This document shows positions 9,011 through 18,036 of a stretch of DNA of 64,000 bases, one piece after another. The DNA is taken from positions 82,489 through 146,488 of the forward strand of contig NZ_JAQYWQ010000003.1 of NCBI RefSeq assembly GCF_029379315.1, in the 5' to 3' direction. The stretch comes from Nostoc sp. S13. GTDB taxonomy: Bacteria; Cyanobacteriota; Cyanobacteriia; Cyanobacteriales; Nostocaceae. Positions within the stretch are counted from its first letter, which is position 1, and every line of letters starts with the position of its first letter. The notes under the pieces were generated by a model. The model ran no database searches. It worked only from the letters and a program-made list of their open reading frames with translations, and had not been told where the DNA came from. Position numbers and translations under genes: made by a program.

Positions 9011-10138
9011 ATGCGCCTGACTTCACTAGATGTTTTTCGCGGCATTACGATCGCTGCGATGATTCTCGTCAATATGGCGGGAGTCGCAGATGATGTATAT
9101 CCTCCCTTAGCCCATGCCGATTGGCACGGTTGCACACCAACTGACTTGGTATTCCCCTTCTTTCTCTTCATTGTCGGTGTAGCGATGACTTTCTCGCTGT
9201 CAAAGTACACCGAAAGCAATAAACCAACTTCAGCTATTTACTGGCGCATCTTACGCCGCGCTGCCATTCTCTTTGGGTTGGGATTGCTACTAAATGGCTT
9301 TTGGAATCAGGGTGTTTGGACTTTTGACTTAAGTAGTATTCGCATTATGGGGGTGTTGCAACGCATCAGCCTTACTTATTTGCTAGCTTCCGTAACTGTT
9401 CTCAACCTGCCGCGTAAAGGTCAATGGATACTGGCAGCAGTGCTACTTATCGGCTACTGGCTAACGATGATGTATGTACCAATACCCGATTATGGTGCGG
9501 GAGTTCTGACGCGGGAAGGTAATTTCGGCGCTTATATTGACCGCCTGATTATTCCCAAAGCACATTTATACAAAGGTGATGGTTTCAAATTTATGGGAGA
9601 TCCAGAGGGACTTTTCAGTACTATTCCGGCGATAGTAAGTGTTCTCGCTGGCTACTTCACTGGACAATGGATACGCAGCCAAACTATACATTCACGCACA
9701 AGTATCGGGTTAGGATTATTTGGAGTTGGCTGTTTAATTATCGGTTGGGCGTGGGGGTGGACATTCCCCATCAACAAAAAGCTGTGGACAAGTTCCTATG
9801 TAGTCTTCACTAGCGGTTGGGCGCTACTTTTGCTAGCAGCTTGTTATGAACTGATCGAAGTACGGCTGAATCGTCGCTGGAGTAAACCTTTTGAAATTAT
9901 GGGCTTAAATGCGATCGCTCTTTTCGTTCCATCTGTTTTGTTGATTAAAATCTTAGTGAAAACCACTATCGGCACAGGCAAAGATGCTAAAAGTACCTAC
10001 AATTGGATTTACCAGAATTTTTTCGGATCTTGGGCGGGGGCGCTGAATGGTTCCCTGTTGTTTGCCATAGTCACCGTGTTATTGTGGTGGGCTGTTGGTG
10101 TTCTGATGTATCGACAACGTTGGTTTCTCAAAGTGTAA
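9011..10138 (+). CDS. HGSNAT/YeiB-like membrane acyltransferase (COG4299/DUF5009 type)
   Basis: 375 residues with about ten predicted membrane segments. The N terminus RLTSLDVFRGITIAAMILVN carries the LDxFRG signature shared by heparan-alpha-glucosaminide N-acetyltransferase-like proteins, and HADWHG (about residue 35) is the conserved His region. Family members are thought to transfer acetyl groups across the membrane to sugars; the substrate is unknown here. ATG 9011 puts the signature at the start; an alternative start further out would add no conserved sequence. Followed by a CAP lipoprotein gene after 152 bases. Confidence 0.83.
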   Translation: MRLTSLDVFRGITIAAMILVNMAGVADDVYPPLAHADWHGCTPTDLVFPFFLFIVGVAMTFSLSKYTESNKPTSAIYWRILRRAAILFGLGLLLNGFWNQGVWTFDLSSIRIMGVLQRISLTYLLASVTVLNLPRKGQWILAAVLLIGYWLTMMYVPIPDYGAGVLTREGNFGAYIDRLIIPKAHLYKGDGFKFMGDPEGLFSTIPAIVSVLAGYFTGQWIRSQTIHSRTSIGLGLFGVGCLIIGWAWGWTFPINKKLWTSSYVVFTSGWALLLLAACYELIEVRLNRRWSKPFEIMGLNAIALFVPSVLLIKILVKTTIGTGKDAKSTYNWIYQNFFGSWAGALNGSLLFAIVTVLLWWAVGVLMYRQRWFLKV

Positions 10139-10290
10139 ATTTGCAAGCAGACATCAGAAATTGAAAAAATTTTTGTTGTTATTTATGTTTTAGTGTTGTC
10201 GAGGTTACAATATACTACATAAGCATTTGCAGATTTATTTTGTCTAATTCACTCAAACTATTAATCCATAGACAAATTGTGAGGTAATGA

Positions 10291-10992
10291 ATGCGTCGCC
10301 TTAAATTTTGGGTGTTTTTGCCAATTGGGTTGATATTTGGCTGCTCAGACCAACTGTTTCAATCTAACCGGTCTGTAGCATACTCTAACCCAGCAGTAGT
10401 TCCACAAACTAGTCCGACTTTATCAAAAGTGAGTTACCTTTCATCGTTAGAACAAGAGGTAATTGTTGAAACAAATAAGGTACGAACAAATCCCCAGTCA
10501 TATCTCCCGATTTTAGAAAACTATAGAAAGCGCTTTGAGGGAAACCTAGTCAACATTTCTAATAATACTTATTGGCAAACTCAAGAAGGAGTTAAAGCAG
10601 TCGATGAGGCGATCACATTTTTAAAATCAGCACGTCCTGTAGCGACGTTGAGTGTATCTAAAGGTATGTCTTTAGGCGCAAAAGACCATGTTAAAGACCA
10701 AGGGTCAAAAGGTGCTACAGGTCATGATGGTAGCGATGGTAGCAACTTCTCCACTCGCATCAACCGTTATGGTAGATGGGAAACAACCGCAGGTGAAAAT
10801 ATCATTTATGGCTTTAACACTGCTCAAGATATCGTCATGCAATTAATTATTGATGATAGTGTGCCCGATCGCAGTCATAGAAAAAACATTTTTAACGGCG
10901 CTTTTAAAGTGTCTGGTGTTGCTTATGGAACTCACAAAGTATATAGAACAATTTGTGTAATTGAATACGCTGGGGGGTATAGGGAAAAATAA
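10291..10992 (+). CDS. CAP-domain (SCP/PR1-like) lipoprotein, copy 1
   Basis: 233 residues. The N terminus ends in a lipobox-like LIFGC (Cys about residue 18), so it is probably lipid-anchored. After a Ser/Pro/Thr linker, the domain from about residue 50 to 230 has the CAP signatures [26 protein letters not shown] and a final CVIEYAGGY. The role of bacterial CAP proteins is mostly unknown. It forms a tandem pair with the gene at 11506: the proteins are about 80% identical by eye, and the 25 bases before each ATG (ATCCATAGA.AAATTGTGAGGT) are almost the same, so the duplication included the ribosome-binding region. Confidence 0.88.
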   Translation: MRRLKFWVFLPIGLIFGCSDQLFQSNRSVAYSNPAVVPQTSPTLSKVSYLSSLEQEVIVETNKVRTNPQSYLPILENYRKRFEGNLVNISNNTYWQTQEGVKAVDEAITFLKSARPVATLSVSKGMSLGAKDHVKDQGSKGATGHDGSDGSNFSTRINRYGRWETTAGENIIYGFNTAQDIVMQLIIDDSVPDRSHRKNIFNGAFKVSGVAYGTHKVYRTICVIEYAGGYREK

Positions 10993-11121
10993 TTGGAGTT
11001 GGGGAGTAGCTACAAATACTGAAGGTTTTGAATTATTTTACTTAAAATCAGGCAGAATAAATTAAAATTTTTTTTGTGCTTTACGTTCCAGTGTTAACTA
11101 GATTACAACAGGTATTTAGTA

Positions 11122-11343
11122 ATGTTTTTTAACACTCAAGGAACAAAGACAATAACAGCGTTATCTATACTCTTGATGAACTTATTTCTATTCTTCTTAG
11201 GGCAATATGCTTGGGTTAAGGCTAAAACTCTTTGTCAAAGTCAATTTTTTAACGTAGAGGCGTTGGCGCAGCCTCTCGTAGAGAAGCGGCTTCCCGTAAG
11301 GTACCGCAAAGGACGCAAAGAGAAGGAAGAAATGCTTAACTGA
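11122..11343 (+). CDS. Doubtful small ORF between the CAP genes
   Basis: 73 codons. The first 40 residues contain one hydrophobic segment (ITALSILLMNLFLFFLG) like a signal or anchor, but codons from about 40 on fall in a dispersed repeat (CAGCCTCTCGTAGAGAAGCGG) and give a basic, low-value tail. It may be the broken start of a further gene; I give it little weight. Confidence 0.2.
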   Translation: MFFNTQGTKTITALSILLMNLFLFFLGQYAWVKAKTLCQSQFFNVEALAQPLVEKRLPVRYRKGRKEKEEMLN

Positions 11344-11505
11344 ACTGTATTGCTTTTTAGGGGACTGATCGAAGTTCTAATGTATGATAAAAAGCCGCTT
11401 CTAAAATTATGAATAAAGAAGCGTCTATAAACTTTCGTGTGTGTTGAAAATTATTATTTCTTCTAATTCACTAAATTAATCCATAGAAAAATTGTGAGGT
11501 AATTA

Positions 11506-12189
11506 ATGCATCGCATTAGATTTTGGGTATTTTTGCCACTTTCCCTGATATTCGGCTGCTCAAATCAAGTGTTTCAATCTAACCCAGCAGTAGTTCAACC
11601 AGCCAGTCCGACTTTATTAACAAAGGCGAGTTACCTTTCATCGCTGGAACAACAGGTAATTATTGAAACAAATAAAGTACGAACAAATCCCAAGGCATAC
11701 CTCCCGATTTTGGAAAACTATAGAAACCGCTTTCAGGGGAACCGAGTCAAAATTTCTAATAATACGTATTTGCGAACTCAAGAAGGAGTCAACGCAGTCG
11801 ATGAAGCGATCGCATTTCTGAAGTCAGCACGTTCTGTGGGAGCGTTGAGTGCATCTAAAGGTATGTCTTTAGGAGCAAAAGACCATGTTAAAGACCAAGG
11901 CTCAAAAGGTGCTACAGGTCATGATGGTAGCGATGGTAGCGATCCCTTTACTCGCATTAACCGTTACGGTAGATGGCAAACAACCGCAGGGGAAAATATC
12001 AGTTATGGCCCAAACACTGCCCAAGATATCGTCATGCAGTTAATTATTGATGATGGTGTGCCCGATCGCGGTCATAGAAAAAACATTTTTAATGGTGCTT
12101 TTAAAGTGTCTGGTGTTGCTTATGGAACTCACAAATTATATAGGACAATTTGTGTAATTGACTACGCTGGGGGGTATAGGGAAAAATAA
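11506..12189 (+). CDS. CAP-domain (SCP/PR1-like) lipoprotein, copy 2
   Basis: 227 residues, a paralogue of the gene at 10291. Lipobox-like LIFGC near residue 18, a shorter linker (six residues fewer), then the same CAP signatures ([39 protein letters not shown]). The central segment from the [20 protein letters not shown] stretch to the end is nearly unchanged, while the linker has diverged, suggesting a fairly recent tandem duplication under constraint on the CAP fold. Probable cell-envelope location. Confidence 0.88.
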   Translation: MHRIRFWVFLPLSLIFGCSNQVFQSNPAVVQPASPTLLTKASYLSSLEQQVIIETNKVRTNPKAYLPILENYRNRFQGNRVKISNNTYLRTQEGVNAVDEAIAFLKSARSVGALSASKGMSLGAKDHVKDQGSKGATGHDGSDGSDPFTRINRYGRWQTTAGENISYGPNTAQDIVMQLIIDDGVPDRGHRKNIFNGAFKVSGVAYGTHKLYRTICVIDYAGGYREK

Positions 12190-12202
12190 TTTGGTGTCTA
12201 CG

Positions 12203-12254
12203 TTAAAAAAAATTGACTTTCACAAGGAGTTTTAGCCTTAACACCAAGCCTATT
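12203..12254. repeat. Dispersed 52-bp repeat, copy 1
   Basis: GTTAAAAAAAATTGACTTTC ... TTTTAGCCTTAACACCAAGC matches 29534-29586 with a few differences. No coding potential; both copies lie in spacers just after plus-strand genes or repeats. Confidence 0.75.
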
Positions 12255-12305
12255 GCTTCTTGATTCTGAATTCTGGATTCTTCTTCAACCGAATTCATCG
12301 ATTTT

Positions 12306-13946
12306 CTAGAAGTTTAAAACGTCTAATGATTCTTCTATTTCTAAATCTAATATTCTTTCTCGTGTATCTTTGAGTGCTTCTAGCTTACCTTCTTGACGAT
12401 AGATGTCTGCCGCTTTTTGAAAATCTTCAATTGCTCCCTGTTTATCTGCTATTTCTAAACGAATATTGCCACGATTGTAATAAGCATCTGCATAATTGTA
12501 ATTAATCTGTATTGCTTGAGTATAATCTTCAATTGCTCCTTCCAAATCTCCTAAATCTGAACGAGCATTACCACGGTTGTAATAAGCATCTACATAATTA
12601 GGATTAATCTGTATTGATTGAGTATAATCTTCAATTGCTCCTTCCAAATCTCCTAAATCTGAACGAGCATTACCACGTTTTTTATAAGCTATGGCATCTT
12701 TAGGATTAATCTTGATTGCTTGGGGAAATGCCGGTTGAGAGCCTAATAAATAACGAGCAATCCCACGGTTTTTATAAGCATCAGCATAATGGGGATTAAT
12801 TTTAATAGCCTGTGTATAATCTTCAATTGCTCCTTGATTATCTCCTATGTGAGAACGAGCTTCAGCCCGGTTTTTATAAGCTACGGCAACATTAGGATTA
12901 ATTCTGATCGCCTGGGTATAATCATTAATTGCTTCTTCTAATCGCCCCAGTTGAGACAGAGCTAAACCTCGCTTATTGTAAGATTTAGCATCATGAAGAT
13001 TCATCTGGATTGCCTGAGAATAATCTGCGATCGCAGCTTCATAATCTCCTATTTTATAGTAAGCCAAACCTCGTTTATAATATAATAAATCAACACTGCT
13101 AGATTTAAATTTTAAAGCTTGATTATAGTTGGTTATTGCATTTGTATATTCTCCTTTTTCAAAACATTCATCACCCAATTTTACATAAAGTATATTTAAA
13201 TCTTCGTTACGATATTGGTGAAAGTTCTCTAATTCAGGTTGAAAAGAAGATTTTATCAATTGATTAGTAGTTGTCTTAGATGAAATTTCCTGTTTCGGAA
13301 GGTATTTATAAATTGGTGGTTGTTGCTTATAAGAATTATTCAGAGAAGATTGTAACTGTTCTAAATAGCACCATAAACCACCACCATACAGTAATTGTTC
13401 TATCCCAAAGGAAATTTTACCAGTTTTCAACTTAATCATCCGAGTTGGGAGAAAGCCAGCCAAGAAAAGGTGATACTCAGATTGTGCTTCACTCACATCC
13501 TCTTGAATCAAAATGCAAACTACAACTGCATTTTTTTCCACCTCTTCAGAACTAATTGACCATCTAACTCTATCAATACTACCGTGACGAGATTTAACCT
13601 CAATACCAATAGATGGGTCAGAAGTCAAGGTAAAATCTATATTGCCATCGCCGCCAAATCGCTTTTCATAATCGACTTCGGTAATAAAATCAGCTAAACG
13701 TTCTTTGACAACTTCCTCACCCAATTTCCCTTTGAGATAGCTAATAAAAACATCACGCACTGGCGAAACACGCTTATATTTCTCAGCCATCACCCAGCAA
13801 AATTCCCGTAGTGCCTTTAACCTTTCTCCAGAGATTATAGTTAATTCACTATATTGACCTTCTGTTTCACAATGAAGCAGACAACCAGATGTTAACCTTT
13901 TAATAAAATCAGACTGTAGCGATCGCAGTAGTGTAATCCAGTCCAT
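12306..13946 (-). CDS. Nuclease-like N-terminal domain fused to a TPR array
   Basis: 546 residues. The first 200 residues contain a possible PD-(D/E)XK core: a helix with GEEVVKERLADF (about 77-88), GGDGNIDFTL with Asp104, then GIEVKSRHG with Glu116 and Lys118. From about residue 255 to 520 there are eight TPR units of 34 residues (pattern AIxDYTQAIxINPxxADAYxNRG); one unit (RYLLGSQPAFPQAIKINP) is shortened. The fourth-to-last and last units are nearly identical in DNA. No signal peptide. The combination suggests a restriction-like or DNA/RNA-processing enzyme guided by protein contacts, but this is inference. Monocistronic, convergent with the CAP genes. Confidence 0.7.
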   Translation of the reverse strand: MDWITLLRSLQSDFIKRLTSGCLLHCETEGQYSELTIISGERLKALREFCWVMAEKYKRVSPVRDVFISYLKGKLGEEVVKERLADFITEVDYEKRFGGDGNIDFTLTSDPSIGIEVKSRHGSIDRVRWSISSEEVEKNAVVVCILIQEDVSEAQSEYHLFLAGFLPTRMIKLKTGKISFGIEQLLYGGGLWCYLEQLQSSLNNSYKQQPPIYKYLPKQEISSKTTTNQLIKSSFQPELENFHQYRNEDLNILYVKLGDECFEKGEYTNAITNYNQALKFKSSSVDLLYYKRGLAYYKIGDYEAAIADYSQAIQMNLHDAKSYNKRGLALSQLGRLEEAINDYTQAIRINPNVAVAYKNRAEARSHIGDNQGAIEDYTQAIKINPHYADAYKNRGIARYLLGSQPAFPQAIKINPKDAIAYKKRGNARSDLGDLEGAIEDYTQSIQINPNYVDAYYNRGNARSDLGDLEGAIEDYTQAIQINYNYADAYYNRGNIRLEIADKQGAIEDFQKAADIYRQEGKLEALKDTRERILDLEIEESLDVLNF

Positions 13947-14182
13947 TTATGTTTCTGCGAATCTTTTGATGAGATTATTCTATTAAAATATCCATTCGGC
14001 GTAAACCTTTTAATTAGCTTGGGTGATATTCCCAAAAATTGTTTACTATTTTGCAATAATTCTTAATTTAATTTAATATATCAAAATTGGCAAAGAATGA
14101 GATTGGATTAAAGGGAGTGTATTAAGATATAGCACCCTGTCTCAGACATCGCAGCTTTTTAGAGTCGAGTATAAGTAGTAAA

Positions 14183-14488
14183 TTATTGATAGATTTGCCG
14201 GAGTTCTTCTAGAGAATTCACAGTTTTGATACTGGTCAGAATAGCCCTTAATCTCTTTACGTTCTGTATTTGGAGAATTTCTGGTAATATATTTAGTCCT
14301 TCGCTGCCAAACTTTAATTCCAAACCCATTTCAATACCTTCAAAGAGTCCTTCTCTCTTCCCCAATTTAATACCTTGTTGAATACCCCTTCTTTCTACGC
14401 TGGTAATATACAGCATTTTCTTTTCCTCCTCATATTGAGTTACTTCTTGCCAAAAACTGTTCTCTAATTCTTCAGGTAATTTCATCAT
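14183..14488 (-). pseudogene. Rpn/PD-(D/E)XK transposase-family protein, C-terminal remnant
   Basis: 101 codons that match only the tail of the Rpn family common in cyanobacteria: ITSVERRGIQQGIKLGKREG followed by a region ending SLEELRQIYQ. The N-terminal nuclease domain (some 200 residues) is missing; upstream sequence to 14600 shows no continuation in any frame that I can see. An internal ATG allows translation, but it is most likely a relic. Confidence 0.7.
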
Positions 14489-14682
14489 GCAATAGACATC
14501 TCCGAAAAAAAATGTAGAGACGCGAAATTTCGCGTCTCTACAAGGGTTCTAGATAACGCATATTTAATTTCACCAGATGTCTAATCGATAAACCGAAACA
14601 GGTTGATCATATCTTGACGCTAATAACCTTTTTCGTAGAGTCGTTGGGAAGATTTACATTAGTTTTGAAGGTGCGGCTATGC

Positions 14683-15237
14683 CTAATCAGGGTAGCAATA
14701 GTGGATTTTTACATCACTTTTCACTTGCCAAGTGGAAGATACACCAGCATGAAATGTAACCAAATCCCCTTTTTTAATATGGACTGGCTCTCCCCAGATA
14801 GGATTTACCAAAACTTCGCCTTCAAGAAAGTAACAAAGTTTATCTGCATCGTAGACTTGTGCTATGTCTGATACTTCTTTTGTCCAAATAGGATAGTTAA
14901 AAATATCTAAATCTTTGAGTTCTTCTTCGCTTGGTGTTTGATTAACTTGAATTGCATAGCAGTAATGCTTTTTGATGTCACTTTTTACATCCCAAGTACA
15001 AGATAAACTAGCACCAAAAGTTACTAAGTCACCTGCGACAATCCTTACTGGCTCACCTGAATCTGGAGTCACGATTACCTCTCCTTCTAGGAAATAGCAC
15101 ATTTCAGCTACTTCATAAAATGCTGGGAACTTTGATGGCTCTTTCATCCAAATAGGCCATTTATACACATCTAAATTATTAAGTTTTGTTTGAGTAGGTT
15201 GATGCTCAACTTTAATATCCATACCTATTATTCTCAT
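14683..15237 (-). CDS. Double-cupin protein
   Basis: About 184 residues from ATG 15237 (a TTG at 15243 would add two residues; AAGGAA lies well placed for the ATG). It holds two copies of one cupin of about 85 residues: each reads KEPSKF/KEVSDI ... CYFLEGEVxVxPxxGEPVxIxxGDLVTF ... SxxWxVKSDxKxHYCY. The DUF861/EutQ-like small cupin is usually single, so this is an internal duplication. Usual metal-binding His residues of classical cupins are not obvious. The upstream PRTase-like gene ends 6 bases before the ATG, so the two are co-translated. Ligand unknown. Confidence 0.8.
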   Translation of the reverse strand: MRIIGMDIKVEHQPTQTKLNNLDVYKWPIWMKEPSKFPAFYEVAEMCYFLEGEVIVTPDSGEPVRIVAGDLVTFGASLSCTWDVKSDIKKHYCYAIQVNQTPSEEELKDLDIFNYPIWTKEVSDIAQVYDADKLCYFLEGEVLVNPIWGEPVHIKKGDLVTFHAGVSSTWQVKSDVKIHYCYPD

Positions 15238-15243
15238 ACACAA

Positions 15244-15816
15244 CTATTCCTTAGTACCATTTGTACTATTGCTTGAAAAGAGCATTTGTTTTACTGGTAA
15301 TTCATATCTCTCTTGTTGATCAAATTTTGTATTCTCATCCCAGATATTTGTTTTACACTCCCAGTCGAACTGTAACATCAAGCGTTTTAAAGGAAAATAG
15401 ACCGGACAAATATCAGGCTTAAATATAGAGTCAGTGTTGCAAGCACAGCAAACAAACAAAAGCGATTCACGCTTAAAACCATAATCTAAAAGAATGTTAC
15501 ACACATTCTTAAAATTGTTACCACTCATACAACCGCTATCTGCAATAATTAGCCTCGAATATCTATCTAATATATCTTGACTAATTTCTAATTTAAATTC
15601 ACTGACAAGAGGTATTTTAATCACCTCAATTGGTAAAGGTTTCCCTCTCCTCGACAATTTGTGTGACAAGTGAACTGCTAGTACACCTGAATACTCAGCA
15701 CTCAATTGTAATATACCTGTATTCTCTGTAACAAAATTTTTCTCTCTAATTTCAGCAATTATCCAATCTATAATTGCTTCTTCCCATTCTTTTGAAATTC
15801 TGAGTTGATTTGACAT
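15244..15816 (-). CDS. Possible phosphoribosyltransferase-like protein
   Basis: 190 residues. A segment RLIIADSGCMSGNNFKNVCN (about 108-127) after a hydrophobic strand has the shape of a type I PRTase PRPP loop (hhhhDDxxxTG), but with Asp-Ser instead of two acidic residues and Ser-Gly instead of Thr-Gly. The N-terminal half (VLAVHLSHKLSRRGKPLPIEVIK) fits the PRTase hood and first strand. The C-terminal part contains CCACNTDSIFKPDICPVYFP with several Cys. Coupled to the double-cupin gene. The family call is tentative; I do not recognise an exact match. Confidence 0.5.
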   Translation of the reverse strand: MSNQLRISKEWEEAIIDWIIAEIREKNFVTENTGILQLSAEYSGVLAVHLSHKLSRRGKPLPIEVIKIPLVSEFKLEISQDILDRYSRLIIADSGCMSGNNFKNVCNILLDYGFKRESLLFVCCACNTDSIFKPDICPVYFPLKRLMLQFDWECKTNIWDENTKFDQQERYELPVKQMLFSSNSTNGTKE

Positions 15817-16032
15817 TACTGATATTTATAATATACTTGATTTTTCCGACTATTAAAACCGCGCTAAAGTCAATATCTACTTCAAGATATCTATCTGAAG
15901 AGGTATTAGGTTATTACTGATATAGTAGTGGAAAAAATAAATAAAAGCAAGCGATTGTCCGTATTATCCCGTAAACAGTTACTGGGGAACGACTTTAAAT
16001 ATCACACCGCACTCCTAACTCCTTTTTGACTA

Positions 16033-17130
16033 CTAGCTTTCAAGATAAACTTCCAAACTCGGTACATTTACCCAACTTGCTTTTTTATGAGATTCATGGG
16101 ATAAATCCATCAACAACTGAGAATAAATTCCTTCTCGCAGCGATGGTGTAATTTCCTGATTGCGGTCAATTCCTTGCACCCATTGGTCTACTACGCGGAT
16201 AAATGCACAAATGCGCCCATCCGCATAATTCTTCGGAAAAATTAACCGATTCGGTATTTCTATTTCCGTTAAAGGTTTACCTGGCTGGGAACCCCAAACA
16301 CGAAAACCATGTATATAATCTTTTTGATTTTCACTGCCCAGAATTAATGTACCGCGATCGCCATATACTTCTACCCAATGGGTTCTTGGTGCATGAACAA
16401 CCGCACTGATAGAAAGTTTGCAAGGTGTGCCATCCGCTAATTCCAGTGTTAATATACAGTTGTCATCTGTATCTACTGGCTTAGATTCCCCACTAACAGA
16501 GTCAACTCGTGTGGGAATAGCAGTAGTTAAATAGGCGCTTAATCTGCGGACTGGCCCGAATAACCAGTGAATGTAATCGAAGGCGTGGGAACCCAACGAC
16601 CCCAATGCACCGCCTCCTTTATCCTTGTCAGAATACCAATTCCAAGGGCGTGAAGTATCAGCACGAGAAGAACCTAACCAATCAATTTTAATTAAGCGCA
16701 ACTTACCCACATAGTCTTCTGACAATAATTCAGCAAATAACTGCCATGCTGGTACAAAACGAAATTCAAAATCTATAGTCGCAATCACGCCTTTTTCTTT
16801 AGCTAGCTGATAAAGTTCTTTAGCTTCAATTGCATTTAAGGTTGTCGGTTTTTCTAGTAATAAATGTTTCCCAGCTTGCAATACGGTTTTTGCCATTTCA
16901 TAGTGCAAAAATGGCGGCGTAGAAATGCTAACTGCTTGCACTGCTGGTAATGCCACAATATCTGTAAGTGAGTCGTAAGCGTGCGGGATATGATGGGATT
17001 CTGCTATGGCTTTGGCTTTATTTATATCTCGGTGATAAACAGCAACTATCTCAGTTTGAGGATGTGCTTGGAATCCAGGGATGTGGACTTTTTGACCAAA
17101 TCCAGTGCCGGCGATCGCAATCCCAATCAT
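16033..17130 (-). CDS. Gfo/Idh/MocA-family NAD(P)-dependent oxidoreductase
   Basis: 365 residues. N-terminal Rossmann fold with GTGFGQ (residues 8-13); LLLEKPTTLN (about 91-100) carries the EKP motif. The C-terminal alpha/beta domain includes GGGALGSLGSHAFDYIHWLF with the catalytic-region His. Enzymes of this family oxidise or reduce sugars, inositols or related compounds; the substrate is not deducible. No close same-strand partner; the start at 17130 places the Rossmann strand at the N terminus as usual. Confidence 0.9.
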   Translation of the reverse strand: MIGIAIAGTGFGQKVHIPGFQAHPQTEIVAVYHRDINKAKAIAESHHIPHAYDSLTDIVALPAVQAVSISTPPFLHYEMAKTVLQAGKHLLLEKPTTLNAIEAKELYQLAKEKGVIATIDFEFRFVPAWQLFAELLSEDYVGKLRLIKIDWLGSSRADTSRPWNWYSDKDKGGGALGSLGSHAFDYIHWLFGPVRRLSAYLTTAIPTRVDSVSGESKPVDTDDNCILTLELADGTPCKLSISAVVHAPRTHWVEVYGDRGTLILGSENQKDYIHGFRVWGSQPGKPLTEIEIPNRLIFPKNYADGRICAFIRVVDQWVQGIDRNQEITPSLREGIYSQLLMDLSHESHKKASWVNVPSLEVYLES

Positions 17131-17372
17131 ATCATTATTTACTCCTATAATTATACAACTTACTATTTGCTTAATATGACTTGTTCATCTTATTTTATAG
17201 CATTTAATTTTTGCTTGATCATGCAATCATGTAAATCTAAAAAAATCTTAGCTCAAAAGGCAACTTTTAAGATTTAATCATGCCAACAGCCCATAGAGGG
17301 AGCGATAAAGATGTAAAACTTTAGTCTTTCTTGAAAATTGGAAGTGTTAAACAACAGAGGCTTAATCATTTT

Positions 17373-17840
17373 TTATCGGAGAATTCTAATTGTCCAAGGA
17401 TAACGATAATGCTCACCATTATAAGCTTTGATTGCGGCAAAAGTCACTACAAATGATTGTACTATTAAAATGAATAATATTAATAACATGAACACAACTA
17501 GTAAACTGTCTAGAGTTATTTCTACTTGATTAACTGAACTATTAGCACTCACTGCCCAACTAAAACTAGTTAATACCACAAATAAGGAGATTGCCATGAC
17601 AATTAAGGTATATAATGTCCAAGTAATTTGAAAATTCAAGGATTCCTTTCCTTGGAAATCAATCCAGGGATATTGTGCTTTTTTAAATCGCCAAATCATC
17701 AGTGGAGCCAATAGATTTAAAGGTAAATATAAAGGGATGCCAATAAGTACCAAAAAACACAATAACATCCATCCTAATAAAGCCGAAAAATGACACAACA
17801 TTCCCCAGATACGCATTTGTTGTTTAGGTTTTTCTCTCAT
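17373..17840 (-). CDS. DUF4870-type membrane protein
   Basis: 155 residues with three to four hydrophobic segments (about 15-50, 75-100, 115-140). The HFSALLGWMLLCFLV and PWIDFQGKESLNFQITW pattern is typical of DUF4870/Tic20-like small membrane proteins. Function unknown. The gap to the oxidoreductase stop is about 240 bases, so probably a separate transcript. Confidence 0.78.
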   Translation of the reverse strand: MREKPKQQMRIWGMLCHFSALLGWMLLCFLVLIGIPLYLPLNLLAPLMIWRFKKAQYPWIDFQGKESLNFQITWTLYTLIVMAISLFVVLTSFSWAVSANSSVNQVEITLDSLLVVFMLLILFILIVQSFVVTFAAIKAYNGEHYRYPWTIRILR

Positions 17841-18036
17841 TGCTTTTTATATGTAAGTGGATTTAACAAATAATTCTTCACTGTAATTATCTATAAAAAA
17901 GCCAAACAAGAGCTTAAATCTGAGTATTTCTCGCTCATAATTTTCGCGGATTGGTTCTATTTCCCAGACTATGCCTTTTCCTGGGTCTAAAGCAACTTCT
18001 ATGTCGTAAGCTTAATAAGACTAACGGATTTTCAAT

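Noticed and set aside
14614..14871. Plus-strand ORF overlapping the double-cupin gene
   Set aside because: Overlaps the conserved minus-strand cupin and has no protein family traits.
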